A stretch of 64,000 nt of DNA from DASPXK01 sp035637315 (GTDB lineage Bacteria; Chloroflexota; UBA6077; JACCZL01), in NCBI GenBank assembly GCA_035637315.1, contig DASPXK010000303.1, positions 14,756 to 78,755 on the forward strand, read 5' to 3'. Below the pieces are notes generated by a model. It saw nothing but the letters and a program-made list of their open reading frames with translations, searched no databases and was not told the DNA's origin. Positions 25,473 through 34,065 of this stretch are shown here, in pieces. The translations under genes and the position numbers were made by a program. Positions within the stretch are counted from its first letter, which is position 1. The number at the start of each line of letters is the position of its first letter.

Positions 25473-26026
25473 TCTCGACCGGCGATCTGCGCAAAGGAAT
25501 CATTATCGAGATGGACCGCCAGTTGTTCTCGGTCTTGGACTACCAGCACCAGAAGATCGGGCGCGGCAGCGCCCAGGTCAAAATGCGGGTCCGCAACGTC
25601 AGGACGGGTGCGATCTCGGAGACGACAGTCCAGGCTGGAACGAGGTTCCCGCGCGTTCGCTTGGAGCAGCGCAACATGTCCTTCCTGTATGCCGAGGACA
25701 ACGCCTACTACTTCATGGACCAGCAGACGTACGACCAGGTCGCGCTGACCGCTCAACGGCTCGGCGAGGCGGTCAACTACCTGAAGGATGGGATGGTGCT
25801 TCAGGTCCAGTTCTACGAGAACGAGCCGGTCGCCGTCGACGTGCCGATCACCGTCGAGCTGCGGGTAGACGAGACCGAGCCGGGCTTCCGCGGCGACACG
25901 GCCACTGGGGGCAGCAAGCCCGCCAGACTCGAGACTGGACTGAGCGTCCAGGTCCCGCTCTTCGTCAACCAGGGCGATACCATTAAGGTGGACACCCGAA
26001 CGGGGACCTACCTGGAGCGAGTGTAG
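25469..26026 (+). CDS. efp: Translation elongation factor P
   Basis: A 185-residue, three-domain OB-fold protein that rescues ribosomes stalled at polyproline. It starts at ATG 25469 within the upstream stop. Domain I contains STGDLRKGIIIEMD; the C-terminal signature region VDVPITVELRV and GDTIKVDTRTGTYLERV are intact. The tip of the domain I loop reads KIGRGSAQ, with Arg32 where many EF-Ps have the beta-lysylated Lys34 (PGKG). An arginine at 32 is the rhamnosylated position in Pseudomonas-type EF-P, but no EarP gene is in the window. Confidence 0.93.
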   Translation: MISTGDLRKGIIIEMDRQLFSVLDYQHQKIGRGSAQVKMRVRNVRTGAISETTVQAGTRFPRVRLEQRNMSFLYAEDNAYYFMDQQTYDQVALTAQRLGEAVNYLKDGMVLQVQFYENEPVAVDVPITVELRVDETEPGFRGDTATGGSKPARLETGLSVQVPLFVNQGDTIKVDTRTGTYLERV

Positions 26027-26055
26027 GAGCCACGCTGCGCAGCCAGACGGAAGGC

Positions 26056-26526
26056 ATGACACTGGAGTCGCCACCCGAGGATCGAGACTCAGGGCTGGTC
26101 CGGGAGCGCGGTCCCCTCTCGCCCGATGAGCTGGGCGAGCTGCTGCGCGTGCTCGCTGGCTCCGACGTTGAGGAGCTCGACCTGGAGTGCGAAGGCGCGC
26201 GGCTCTGGATCCGACGGGATCCAGCAATGGTCGGGCGTGGACTGCCGGAGATCTCCGAGCCGATGGTCGAGGCAACGCCGCCGGATACGTTCGTGGTGAC
26301 GGCGCCGATGGTGGGGGTCTTTCGGCGATCGGCGGGCGGGAAGTCGGAGCCGCCTGTCGAGGAGGGAGGCAGCATCATCGCCGGCCAGGTCGTCGGCGCG
26401 GTCGAGGCGATGAGGATGCTGAATCGGGTCCAGAGCGAGCGGGCCGGCGTCGTGAAACGGCTGCTGGTGCAGGACGGACAACCCGTCGAGTACGGGCAGC
26501 CGCTGATCGAGCTGCGTCCGAGCTGA
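26056..26526 (+). CDS. BCCP-like (acetyl-CoA carboxylase biotin carrier) protein lacking the biotinyl lysine
   Basis: A 156-residue AccB-shaped protein with start ATG after GGAAGG. An N-terminal helical segment (SPDELGELLRVLAGSDVEELDLE) and a strand (ARLWIRR) are followed by a flexible linker. The lipoyl/biotinyl domain is TFVVTAPMVGVFRR, GGSIIAGQVVGAVEAM, GVVKRLLVQDGQPVEYGQPL. In working carriers the turn reads EAMKM or EAMKL; here it is EAMRML, with AGG (Arg120) replacing the biotinylated lysine. The rest of the fold is intact. It sits in the usual efp-accB-xseA order, yet no accC follows. Confidence 0.85.
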   Translation: MTLESPPEDRDSGLVRERGPLSPDELGELLRVLAGSDVEELDLECEGARLWIRRDPAMVGRGLPEISEPMVEATPPDTFVVTAPMVGVFRRSAGGKSEPPVEEGGSIIAGQVVGAVEAMRMLNRVQSERAGVVKRLLVQDGQPVEYGQPLIELRPS

Positions 26527-26539
26527 TAAGTCCGGTGCG

Positions 26540-27880
26540 ATGAAGATCTACCAGGCTGGCGAGATCGGGCGGTACATCAAGGAGCTGCTGTACACCGATC
26601 GCCTCCTCCGAGACCTCTGGGTCAAGGGAGAGATCACGAACCTGTCCCGCGCCTCCTCAGGCCACTATTACTTCTCGCTCAAGGACGAGACCAGCCAGCT
26701 GCGCTCGATGATGTTCCGCGGGGACGCCGAACGCTGCGGCGCCAATCCTGGACCGGGCAGCTCGGTCGTCGCCCACGGACGGGTCTCGTTCTACGAGCCG
26801 ACGGGCGCATGCCAGTTTTACGTCGACATGATGTACCCGAGCGGCGTGGGAGAGGCGCGGCTTCGGTTCGAGGCGTTGCGACTCAAACTCGAGCAGGAGG
26901 GCCTGTTCGCACCTGGGCGCAAGCGGCGCGTGCCGACCCTCCCGCGCCGCGTCGGATTGGTCACGTCGGAAAGCGGGGCGGTGCTCCACGATGTGCTGAC
27001 CGTTCTGGGACGGCGCTACCCACTGGCCGAAGTCGTCTTTTCGCACACTCCCGTTCAGGGCGAGTTTGCCGCCGAGGAGATCGTGGCAGCCCTCGCTCGA
27101 GTGTGTGAGTGGCGGGCAACGGACGGCCGCGGCGTGGACGTGGTGATCATCGGACGAGGCGGGGGCGGGCCGGAAGAGCTGGCGCCATTCAACGACGAGC
27201 GCCTGGCGCGAGCTATCTTCGCGTGCCCGTGTCCGGTCATCTCGGCGGTCGGCCACGAGACCGACGAGTCGATCTGCGACTACGTCGCCGACCTTCGGGC
27301 CGCAACACCCTCGGCGGCGGCCGAAATGGTCGCGCCGGACGTGCGCGCGCTGGTCGGGGAGGTGAGCGGCCTGGTGAACAGGGCTCGCTCCGGCCTGGCC
27401 AGCCGGATCCAGGCCGCTCGAGGCGAGCTCGCCCATGGGCGGGACCGACTGTTCGCCAACTCGCCGACGACGATGATCGCCAGGAGCCGCCAGGCCGCCC
27501 GAGACGAGCTCAGAAGGGCACGGCTGCTGCTCGATCACCGCGTCAGCTCCAACCGCGGGCAATTGGTCGGCCGCCGCCTGCAACTCGCGGCTCTGAGCCC
27601 GGATGCTACGCTGGCCCGCGGCTACAGCGTTGTCAGTGTCGTCGACCCTGGCCCAGCGGGCGCCTCAGGGGTGGTCCGCTCCACCAGGGACGTCGGGGTG
27701 AGCCAGGAGCTGGAGATCGAGGTTCGTGACGGGATCATCGACGCGACCTCGACGCGAGTGAGACCGGCGCTGTCCTGGACGCCCCCACCGCCTGGTCCCC
27801 TTTCCCTTGCGGGCGAGAGGGGGAGCCGCCACCCCTCTCCCCTTGAGGAAGAGGAGCCGGGGGCGAGGGCGACCGGGTGA
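26540..27880 (+). CDS. xseA: Exodeoxyribonuclease VII large subunit
   Basis: The OB-fold N-terminus (YQAGEIGRYIKELLYTD, LWVKGEITNLSRASSGHYYF) precedes the catalytic domain with GRGGGGPEELAPFNDE, VISAVGHETDESICDYVAD and ATPSAAAEMVAPD. With XseB it degrades single-stranded DNA in both directions. A long coiled-coil-like helix follows. The last 30 residues (from TPPPPGPLSLAGERG) are encoded by a CCCTTTCCC-word repeat and are outside the conserved protein. The stop overlaps the xseB start (GTGA). Confidence 0.93.
   Translation: MKIYQAGEIGRYIKELLYTDRLLRDLWVKGEITNLSRASSGHYYFSLKDETSQLRSMMFRGDAERCGANPGPGSSVVAHGRVSFYEPTGACQFYVDMMYPSGVGEARLRFEALRLKLEQEGLFAPGRKRRVPTLPRRVGLVTSESGAVLHDVLTVLGRRYPLAEVVFSHTPVQGEFAAEEIVAALARVCEWRATDGRGVDVVIIGRGGGGPEELAPFNDERLARAIFACPCPVISAVGHETDESICDYVADLRAATPSAAAEMVAPDVRALVGEVSGLVNRARSGLASRIQAARGELAHGRDRLFANSPTTMIARSRQAARDELRRARLLLDHRVSSNRGQLVGRRLQLAALSPDATLARGYSVVSVVDPGPAGASGVVRSTRDVGVSQELEIEVRDGIIDATSTRVRPALSWTPPPPGPLSLAGERGSRHPSPLEEEEPGARATG
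27783..27870. repeat. Short-word element inside the 3' end of xseA
   Basis: CCCCTTTCCCTTGCGGGCGAGAGGGGG followed by CCCCTCTCCCCTTGAGGAAGAGG, a palindrome-rich purine/pyrimidine element. Its close relative is at 59213-59298, again at the 3' end of a gene. Confidence 0.75.
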
Positions 27881-28143
27881 AGGCGGAGCCGGCTGACATG
27901 ATCGCCGAGCGGGATGGCGAGGGCGCCGAGAGCGCGACGTTCGAGGAAACGTTTCGAAGCCTCCAGGAGACGATCGCGCGCCTCGAGCAGGGTGGTCTGC
28001 CCCTGCACGAAGCGATCGACACGTTCGAGCGCGGCATCGAGTTGGCCAACCGCTGCGCTGCGATCCTGGATGCGGCGGAGCTTCGGGTGACAAACGTTAT
28101 GGAGAACCAGGGGCTCGGCGTCGACGAGCCCGGGCAGCGCTAA
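27877..28143 (+). CDS. xseB: Exodeoxyribonuclease VII small subunit
   Basis: An 88-residue protein starting with GTG at 27877. FEETFRSLQETIARLEQG, LHEAIDTFERGIELANRC and LDAAELRV are the two helices that pack on XseA. The N-terminal 20 residues are an acidic extension. Coupled to xseA by a 4-bp overlap. Confidence 0.92.
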   Translation: MKAEPADMIAERDGEGAESATFEETFRSLQETIARLEQGGLPLHEAIDTFERGIELANRCAAILDAAELRVTNVMENQGLGVDEPGQR

Positions 28144-28154
28144 CTGGTGCCCGG

Positions 28155-28586
28155 ATGGCCGACGTCCTGCGCAACGATGTGCTCGTCGTCGCGGTGCTGG
28201 CCTGGCTTCTCGCGCAGCTGTCCAAGCTGCTCATCGTCCTGCTGCGCGAGCGGCAGCTTCAGCTTGGCTATCTTACCAGCGCCGGCGGGATGCCCAGTTC
28301 TCACTCGGCAGTGGTCGTCGCCCTGGCGACTCGCATCGGGATCGAGGCCGGGCTCGGATCAATAGCGTTCGCGCTGGCCGTGATTTTCGCCGGAGTCGTC
28401 CTCTACGACGCGGCCGGGGTCCGACGCGCCGTCAGCGTCCAGGCGCGCATCCTCAACCGCATGCTCGAGGAAGTGTTCGAGTACCAGCGGTTCAACGAGA
28501 AGCGGCTGCTCGAGCTGCTCGGCCACACCCCTTTCGAGGTCTTCGTCGGCTCGCTGCTCGGACTGCTCGTCGCGCTGTCGTGGTGA
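28155..28586 (+). CDS. DUF212 / divergent PAP2-like membrane protein
   Basis: A 143-residue integral membrane protein with four hydrophobic segments. Conserved family blocks are TSAGGMPSSHSAVVVALAT and YDAAGVRRAVSVQARILN, with LLGHTPFEVFVGSLLG at the end. The PSSH motif is shared with PAP2 phosphatases, so a role in lipid or undecaprenyl phosphate hydrolysis has been supposed but is not established. Co-directional with xseB, 11 bp downstream. Confidence 0.85.
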   Translation: MADVLRNDVLVVAVLAWLLAQLSKLLIVLLRERQLQLGYLTSAGGMPSSHSAVVVALATRIGIEAGLGSIAFALAVIFAGVVLYDAAGVRRAVSVQARILNRMLEEVFEYQRFNEKRLLELLGHTPFEVFVGSLLGLLVALSW

Positions 28587-28588
28587 CC

Positions 28589-28675
28589 GAGCTGTCAGCG
28601 ATCAGCTATCAGCAGTCAGGAGTCGTGACGAACGAGCTGGCTGGCAGCTGACGGCTGATAGCTGACAGCTCGTCA
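28589..28675. repeat. Short-word hairpin element (second copy of CAGCTATCAGC word)
   Basis: GAGCTGTCAGCGATCAGCTATCAGC is mirrored by GCTGACGGCTGATAGCTGACAGCTC around a 30-base centre. It fills the convergent gap between the DUF212 and sortase genes and touches the sortase stop, so it may terminate both. Confidence 0.88.
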
Positions 28676-29311
28676 CGCCCCTTTCGCCCGAACGACCAGG
28701 CGGTCCAGGTACTCGCGGCTCGCGGCGCGATACTCGCCGCCGCAGGTGATCAGGGTGATGGTCGGAGCGTCGGTCTGGGCGAAGATCTCCTCGACCGGGG
28801 CACCCTCGGCCCGCAGCCAGCGGACCGACTCGACCACGTACTCGTAGCCGCTGCCGTTCTCATCCATGACGAGCACGGCGTCGCCCGCCTCGAGCGTGAA
28901 AAGACGGCCGAAGACGCGCAGCCGGCCGCCCCAGTCGACGTGGCCAGCGAAAACCGCGTTCCCGGCCACGCCCATGCCCGGCCCCAGTGTGTACCAGGCG
29001 ACCTCGTCAGGATCTTGAGGCGCCGACATCGTGCCATCCTCGTCCTGAGCTACCCCCACGATGGGCGCCTCGACGCCGAGCTTCGGGATCGCCAGCTTCG
29101 CCGGCCGGACACCCGATGGGACGAACTCCCCCTCAGGCTCGGCGGCCGGCGGGGCAGGCGCTTCCGGTTCAGGCACCCAGGGCGAATCGGCAGGTGGATC
29201 GACGGGCTGGGCCGCGGTCCGCGACGCCAAGGCGGCAGCGCCGAAGAGACCCACGAAGCTGGCGAGGGCGCCGGCCAGAAAGCGCCGGCGTTTGGCTTGC
29301 CCGACCCTCAT
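28673..29311 (-). CDS. Sortase-family transpeptidase
   Basis: An N-terminal signal anchor (RRRFLAGALASFVGLFGAAAL) and a Pro/Glu linker precede the sortase beta barrel of this 212-residue protein. His124 (VFAGHVDW), Cys190 (LITCGGEY) and Arg204 (YLDRLVVR) form the catalytic set. The short barrel and linker resemble class D/F-type sortases of actinobacteria and Chloroflexota. The start overlaps the stop of the upstream WYL gene (ATGA). No LPXTG substrate was identified in the window. Confidence 0.88.
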   Translation of the reverse strand: MRVGQAKRRRFLAGALASFVGLFGAAALASRTAAQPVDPPADSPWVPEPEAPAPPAAEPEGEFVPSGVRPAKLAIPKLGVEAPIVGVAQDEDGTMSAPQDPDEVAWYTLGPGMGVAGNAVFAGHVDWGGRLRVFGRLFTLEAGDAVLVMDENGSGYEYVVESVRWLRAEGAPVEEIFAQTDAPTITLITCGGEYRAASREYLDRLVVRAKGA

Positions 29312-29952
29312 CCGTCCCCGACGCCGCTGACCGAAGTCACCGCGTCAAGATTGAACATCATCGTCCGATTCCGCTGACGGCAGTCGCCGATAACGTACCA
29401 GGAGCTGAGATAGGGCAGCAACAGCTCTGGACGCACAATTGGCTCCGGAAGCGGCGAGCTGGTGTCGCCGGGTGGGTAGTGCAGCTTGATCGGCGACCCC
29501 CGCAGGAGCGAGTCGGCGAGCGCGGCGAATACCTGCTGCTGCCCGGTTCGGGGGCTGATGACGGCGTCCAGTGTGCGCTGGACGAGCGGCTGAAGATGGG
29601 CCGGAAACATGGCCGGCAGCTTCTTCATCAACGACTGCAGTCGGTCGCCCGGGATCGCGCGATCGCGAGTCGCCTGGCGGAGGATCATGACCAGCAGCTG
29701 GGCCTCGCGAAAGTCGAAGCAGCCGCCGCCAGTCGCGGCCGAGCCTTCGGCCACGAACCGGTAGCCCTGGCGGCGGACCAGCGGGAGACGCATGTCTGAG
29801 CGGATGATGTTCAGGTCTGCCTGGACTTGGCGTTCGCTGAGATGGAACTTGTCGGCTAGCTCGCGGCGGCTTTTACCGGGCGTTTCGGCGATGTCTTCGA
29901 CGATGTGCCAGATGCGTCGGAAACGGTCTGCTACGAGCCGCTTACGTTCCAT
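29308..29952 (-). CDS. HTH-WYL transcriptional regulator, short form
   Basis: An N-terminal helix-turn-helix of DeoR type (KSRRELADKFHLSERQVQADLNIIRSDMRLPLVRR) is followed by a helical linker and a WYL-like strand set (LPYLSSWYVIGDCRQRNRTMMFNLDAV). At 214 residues it is about 100 shorter than typical members and ends at the WYL core, so the C-terminal extension is missing. It overlaps the sortase gene by 4 bases and may regulate that operon. WYL domains are thought to sense nucleic acid or nucleotide ligands. Confidence 0.75.
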   Translation of the reverse strand: MERKRLVADRFRRIWHIVEDIAETPGKSRRELADKFHLSERQVQADLNIIRSDMRLPLVRRQGYRFVAEGSAATGGGCFDFREAQLLVMILRQATRDRAIPGDRLQSLMKKLPAMFPAHLQPLVQRTLDAVISPRTGQQQVFAALADSLLRGSPIKLHYPPGDTSSPLPEPIVRPELLLPYLSSWYVIGDCRQRNRTMMFNLDAVTSVSGVGDG

Positions 29953-30004
29953 CGCGCCATCCCCTCAATTCCGCAACTGGGCGAACCTAAGGCCCCGATT
30001 TGGG

Positions 30005-30067
30005 CACAAAGAAAGAACCGCGGGTAGTCCGCCCGCACGGCGGCACCTGGGACTAACCGGCGGTTCT
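30005..30067 (-). terminator. Terminator downstream of tRNA-Arg
   Basis: On the minus strand AGAACCGCCGGTTAGTCCC pairs with GGACTACCCGCGGTTCT around a GC-rich loop and is followed by TTCTTTG, 17 bp after the tRNA 3' end. It has the form of a Rho-independent terminator. Confidence 0.65.
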
Positions 30068-30083
30068 GTGGGCGCGCTACTGC

Positions 30084-30160
30084 TGGTACGCGAGCCGGGA
30101 TTCGAACCCGGGGCCTCAGCCTCCGCAGGGCTGCGCTCTAATCCGCTGAGCTACTCGCGC
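30084..30160 (-). tRNA. tRNA-Arg, anticodon GCG
   Basis: Reading the minus strand, the acceptor stem is GCGCGAG / CTCGCGT (one G-U), the D arm GCTC-AGCGGATTA-GAGC, the anticodon arm CAGCC-CTGCGGA-GGCTG, the variable loop AGGCC and the T arm CCGGG-TTCGAAT-CCCGG. A73 and an encoded CCA follow. The anticodon is G34-C35-G36, decoding CGC (and CGU). Most bacteria read CGU/CGC/CGA with an inosine-modified ACG anticodon, so GCG is unusual but fits a CGC-rich genome. Confidence 0.92.
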
Positions 30161-30248
30161 CGGCGCAGGTCGTAGTGTACCATACCCCCATACCCCTTTC
30201 AATAGACTCAGACTGCCCATTTTCACTGTTTTCGACGGGAGAACCCGG

Positions 30249-31172
30249 ATGAAGCTGACCGTAGTGGGCGGGGCCGGACGGGTGGGCTCGACCACCCTCT
30301 TCCAGCTCTTGTTGGAGGGCGGTTTTCAAGAGCTGGTTGTCCTGGACATTCTCAAGGAGGCCGCCGAGGGCGAGGCGCTCGACCTGCGGCACGGCACGGC
30401 TCTGTCTCACCGCTGCGTGATTCGAGCGGGTGATTACGATGCCAGCGAGGGGTCGGACTTCGTCCTCATCACGGCCGGCATCCCGCGCCAGCCGGGGGAG
30501 ACGCGGCTGGACCTGCTCCGGAAGAACGTCGACTTGATGAAAGGCGTTCTCGAGCAGGTCATGAAGTACAACCGCGACTCATTCATCATCATGGTCGCCA
30601 ACCCGGTGGACGTCCTGACGTATCAGGCGATTACGAGCACCGGCCTGCCGACAAACAAGGTCATCGGAACTGGCACGCTCCTGGATACAACCCGCTTTCG
30701 TTCACTCCTTGGCGAGCGGCTGGGCGTATCGCCAGACCAGGTCTACGTCTACATGCTGGGCGAGCATGGCGACAGCCAGGTCCCAATCACCAGCACCGGG
30801 ACCGTGGCCGGGATCCCCTTGCGCCAGTTCCCCGGCTTCAGCGAGCAGATGCTCCAGGAGGTGATCGAGGAAACTCGCTTCGGCGGGGCGGCAGTGATCA
30901 AGCGAAAGCGGGGCACTTTCTACGCCGTGGCGCCGATGATCGTCGAACTCGTGCGGGCCATCCGCCTCGATGAGAAGCGGGTCCTGCCGATCTCGTCGCT
31001 GATGGATGGCGGCTACCTCGGAATTAGAGACGTGGCGCTCTCGCTGCCTTGCGTGGTGGGCGCAGCCGGGCGTGAGAAGGTCGTCCAACTGGAGCTTTCC
31101 GACGAGGAACGCGAGGCTCTGCTAAGCTCAGCACAAGTCCTGCGGGGCGCGATCGAGGAGGTCGGCCTGTAA
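30249..31172 (+). CDS. mdh: Malate dehydrogenase (LDH-like type)
   Basis: A 307-residue NAD-dependent dehydrogenase. The nucleotide-binding VVGGAGRVGS starts the protein. The substrate-discriminating position is Arg80 (AGIPRQPGETR), as in malate dehydrogenases rather than the Gln of lactate dehydrogenases. Arg86, Asp146/Arg149 and the catalytic His173 (GEHGDSQVP) are present. It is followed by the HprK/PEPCK-like kinase and isocitrate dehydrogenase genes, making a citric-acid-cycle cluster divergent from the tRNA. Confidence 0.92.
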   Translation: MKLTVVGGAGRVGSTTLFQLLLEGGFQELVVLDILKEAAEGEALDLRHGTALSHRCVIRAGDYDASEGSDFVLITAGIPRQPGETRLDLLRKNVDLMKGVLEQVMKYNRDSFIIMVANPVDVLTYQAITSTGLPTNKVIGTGTLLDTTRFRSLLGERLGVSPDQVYVYMLGEHGDSQVPITSTGTVAGIPLRQFPGFSEQMLQEVIEETRFGGAAVIKRKRGTFYAVAPMIVELVRAIRLDEKRVLPISSLMDGGYLGIRDVALSLPCVVGAAGREKVVQLELSDEEREALLSSAQVLRGAIEEVGL

Positions 31173-31184
31173 ACCAAGTGGCTC

Positions 31185-31245
31185 GTAGGGGCGCGATTCA
31201 TCGCGCCCAGGGTGAGGAGAGGGCGGGATAAATCCCGCCCCTACG
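31185..31245. repeat. REP-like palindromic element A (TAGGGGC...GCCCCTA)
   Basis: GTAGGGGCGCGATTCATCGCGCCC, a short spacer, then GGGCGGGATAAATCCCGCCCCTAC. Two inner hairpins lie inside outer arms that are reverse complements. Same architecture as the elements at 39628, 42977 and 44845. Confidence 0.85.
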
Positions 31246-31264
31246 GGTCACACACGGAGGATTC

Positions 31265-32941
31265 ATGGCGATTGTCGAGAAAGAGCTCTTCACCTTCCCG
31301 CCGCCCAGCGCTGGCTCGCCGGTCGAATGGAAGGGGACTGTCCTAGGGCAGGGCAACGTCTTGACCCGTACAAAGAGCCGGACCAAGGTGCACGACAAGA
31401 CGATCGACGCCAAGGCTGGTCTGCGCGAGAGACTCCTCGCTTCGGCCATGCGCTACATGGAGTCGCCCGAAGGCAAGCGCAAGACGCGCAACCACGATGT
31501 CATCGTCCACGGGATTCGCGTCCGAGCCCACACCAACAGCGACCACCTGTTCGATTTCTGGGTGGACAACTGGTTCAGCCCCGAGGAGTGGAAGCGCGCG
31601 TCGGGCAAGGACGCGCCCGCCCAGCCACAGGTCGTCGTGTACGCCTTCGGCGACATCGCCGAAGAGCAGGAGGCGGCGTACTACAGCCACAGCACCAACA
31701 CGATCATCTTCTTCAACACCTCGTACTACGGCCAGCTGAAGAGCTGGGTGCTCGGCGCGGTGGGACGTGTCCTGGCCGACGAGTACGGGATTCACTCTTT
31801 GCACGGCGCGGCCGTCGAGTTGTCTGGCAACAAGGGTGTGCTCTACATCGCGCCGACCGGGACCGGGAAGTCCACCAGCTCCTACGGACTGATGAGGTTC
31901 GCGAATACGCGCTTTCACTCGGACGACTGGGTCTACGTTCGCTACGTGTATCAGACCCGAGACGGGCGTCGGGTCGGCCCGCGCCGAATCGACACACCGG
32001 GTGGGGTCGTCCAGGGCTACCGCTGTTTCCGCTGGCTCGAGGAGCACCGCGGCGTCGACGCCCCGATGATCGGTTTGACGCCCGACAACGAAGAGGTCAC
32101 GCTGCGCACCTCCGACCTGTTGCTCGACGAGGGGGTCGAAGCCTACACCTACATCTCCGAGAAGGTGTTCTATCTGCGCACGAATCTGGTCGAGAACTTC
32201 CCCGAGTCAGCGCTGGACATCATCAACTCCAAAAAAGAGAACGTCCCGGACGTGACGCCCGAGTTTCTCGAGGAGCATCGCGACCTGCTCGACGAGGTCA
32301 GCCGGCTGGTGATGAATGCCGATCATGAGCCCACCCGCCGCCACTTCCAGGCGATTGGCCAGCAGAAGACGCGTGAGGTGATGGCCCGTCTGTTCGCGTT
32401 CGACAATGCCCGCGCGATGCTCGAAGTGACGCCGGTCTTCGGGAAGGACCGCGTCTTCACTAACCCACTCGAGCCGTTGTTCGTGACGAGTGTCTTCTTG
32501 CTCAAGCGCGACTTCAACGACCGGCTGGTCATCGAGCGGCTGTCTCTCAATCGATTCATGGACCGGCTGCTGATTGGCGAGACGCCGATGGGGACACGTG
32601 AGATCGCCTACAACGCCTACCGGGCAACTGACGACGAGTCGGAGAAGAAGTACATCGCCTCGGTCGAGGAGAAGGCCGAGCGGGCCGGCCGCCCGATCTA
32701 CCAGCTCCTCATGGAGCAGCGGGACGTGCCCGACTCGCTCCTGGAGGAGTTCGAGCTGTTCCGAGTCATGTACCAGGCCGCGGCATGCTTCGACCTCAAC
32801 ACCGTCCTCCAGAAGGACCCGCGAGTCAAAGACAAGATGGAAGCCGTCCGGCTGACGATGGATCTGATCGCGGGGGCAGTCAATCGACGGCCCGAGCAGC
32901 TCCGCTTGACTGTCGACGACTATCGGAGCTTCATTCCGTAG
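31265..32941 (+). CDS. HprK/PEPCK-like P-loop kinase, large form, function unknown
   Basis: A 558-residue soluble protein with a PEPCK/HPr-kinase-type nucleotide site: [11 protein letters not shown] (196-206) is the P-loop and FHSDDWVYV supplies the paired acids that bind Mg2+. The preceding SLHGAAVEL strand is also typical of this fold. The remaining 350 residues ([37 protein letters not shown], and a helical C-terminus) match no family I know. It is too unlike ATP-PEPCK to be that enzyme: no PEPCK substrate loops are seen. Being wedged between mdh and isocitrate dehydrogenase suggests it phosphorylates a central-metabolic protein or metabolite. Confidence 0.6.
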   Translation: MAIVEKELFTFPPPSAGSPVEWKGTVLGQGNVLTRTKSRTKVHDKTIDAKAGLRERLLASAMRYMESPEGKRKTRNHDVIVHGIRVRAHTNSDHLFDFWVDNWFSPEEWKRASGKDAPAQPQVVVYAFGDIAEEQEAAYYSHSTNTIIFFNTSYYGQLKSWVLGAVGRVLADEYGIHSLHGAAVELSGNKGVLYIAPTGTGKSTSSYGLMRFANTRFHSDDWVYVRYVYQTRDGRRVGPRRIDTPGGVVQGYRCFRWLEEHRGVDAPMIGLTPDNEEVTLRTSDLLLDEGVEAYTYISEKVFYLRTNLVENFPESALDIINSKKENVPDVTPEFLEEHRDLLDEVSRLVMNADHEPTRRHFQAIGQQKTREVMARLFAFDNARAMLEVTPVFGKDRVFTNPLEPLFVTSVFLLKRDFNDRLVIERLSLNRFMDRLLIGETPMGTREIAYNAYRATDDESEKKYIASVEEKAERAGRPIYQLLMEQRDVPDSLLEEFELFRVMYQAAACFDLNTVLQKDPRVKDKMEAVRLTMDLIAGAVNRRPEQLRLTVDDYRSFIP

Positions 32942-32967
32942 GGCGCCCCCTACGTGCGGAGGGAACC

Positions 32968-34065
32968 GTGGCCTACGACGTGACCTTCATCCCGGGCGAC
33001 GGGACCGGCCCGGAGATCATGGCTGCCACCCGCCGCGCGCTGGAAGCGACCGGCGTCTCATTTAAGTGGGACGTCCAGGAAGCGGGCATCCACATGATGC
33101 AGGCGCACGGCACCCCCCTGCCAGACCCTGTGCTCGAGTCAATCAAGCGAAACAAGGTCGCCATCAAAGGCCCGATCACCACGCCCGTCGGCAAGGGGTT
33201 CCGCAGCGTCAACGTCGCGCTCCGCAAGGCGCTCGACCTGTACGCCAACCTCCGCCCGTGCAAGACGTACAAGGGTGTCCGGACCCGCTATGACCACATC
33301 GATCTGATCGTCGTACGCGAGAACACCGAGGACCTTTACGCCGGCGTCGAGTTCCAGCTCAACGAGGAGGTCACCACCGACCTGATCGAGCACATCAACT
33401 CGCTTGGGGCTGGTAGGCTGCGGCCAGACTCGGCGATCAGCATCAAGGCAATTTCGGTCTTCGGAACGCGCCGAATCGTCAAGTTCGCCTTCGACTATGC
33501 GCGCGCAAACAAGCGCAAGAAGGTCACTATCGTCCACAAGGCGAACATCATGAAGTTCTCTGATGGCCTGTTCCTACAGGTCGGCCAGGAGGTCGCCAGG
33601 GAGTACCCGGACGTCGAGGTAAATGACGTGATCGTGGACAACATGTGCATGCAGCTCGTCCAGAAGCCCGAGCTGTACGACGTGCTCGTCCTGCCCAACC
33701 TCTACGGCGACATCCTCTCCGACCTGTGCGCCGGCCTCGTCGGCGGGCTGGGGGTGGCGCCTGGCGCGAACGTCGGCGAGCTGGGCGCCGTGTTCGAACC
33801 GATCCACGGCAGTGCCCCGAAGTACGCCGGACAGAATCGGGTCAACCCGACGGCGGCGATGCTCTCAGGCGTGATGATGCTGCGCCACCTCGGCGAGTCC
33901 GACGCCGCCGACCGCCTGGACGCGGCGATCGCCCGCGTGATCGCCGAAGGCAGGCGAGTGACTTACGACCTGAAGCCCCGCCCCGACGATTCGACCGCCG
34001 TAGGCACCTCCGAGTTCGCCGACGCGGTCATCGAGGCGATGCAGGCCGTCCCAGCCACAGCCTGA
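32968..34065 (+). CDS. icd: NAD-type isocitrate dehydrogenase
   Basis: GTG 32968 follows GGAGGG. The 365-residue beta-decarboxylating dehydrogenase has [11 protein letters not shown] at the N-terminus, [19 protein letters not shown] and ANLRPCKTY around the substrate site, [23 protein letters not shown], and the metal/cofactor segment [18 protein letters not shown] with [13 protein letters not shown]. The SVNVALRK segment groups it with IDH rather than isopropylmalate dehydrogenase, and the short length with NAD-dependent forms. It produces 2-oxoglutarate in the cycle fed by the nearby malate dehydrogenase. Confidence 0.9.
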   Translation: MAYDVTFIPGDGTGPEIMAATRRALEATGVSFKWDVQEAGIHMMQAHGTPLPDPVLESIKRNKVAIKGPITTPVGKGFRSVNVALRKALDLYANLRPCKTYKGVRTRYDHIDLIVVRENTEDLYAGVEFQLNEEVTTDLIEHINSLGAGRLRPDSAISIKAISVFGTRRIVKFAFDYARANKRKKVTIVHKANIMKFSDGLFLQVGQEVAREYPDVEVNDVIVDNMCMQLVQKPELYDVLVLPNLYGDILSDLCAGLVGGLGVAPGANVGELGAVFEPIHGSAPKYAGQNRVNPTAAMLSGVMMLRHLGESDAADRLDAAIARVIAEGRRVTYDLKPRPDDSTAVGTSEFADAVIEAMQAVPATA

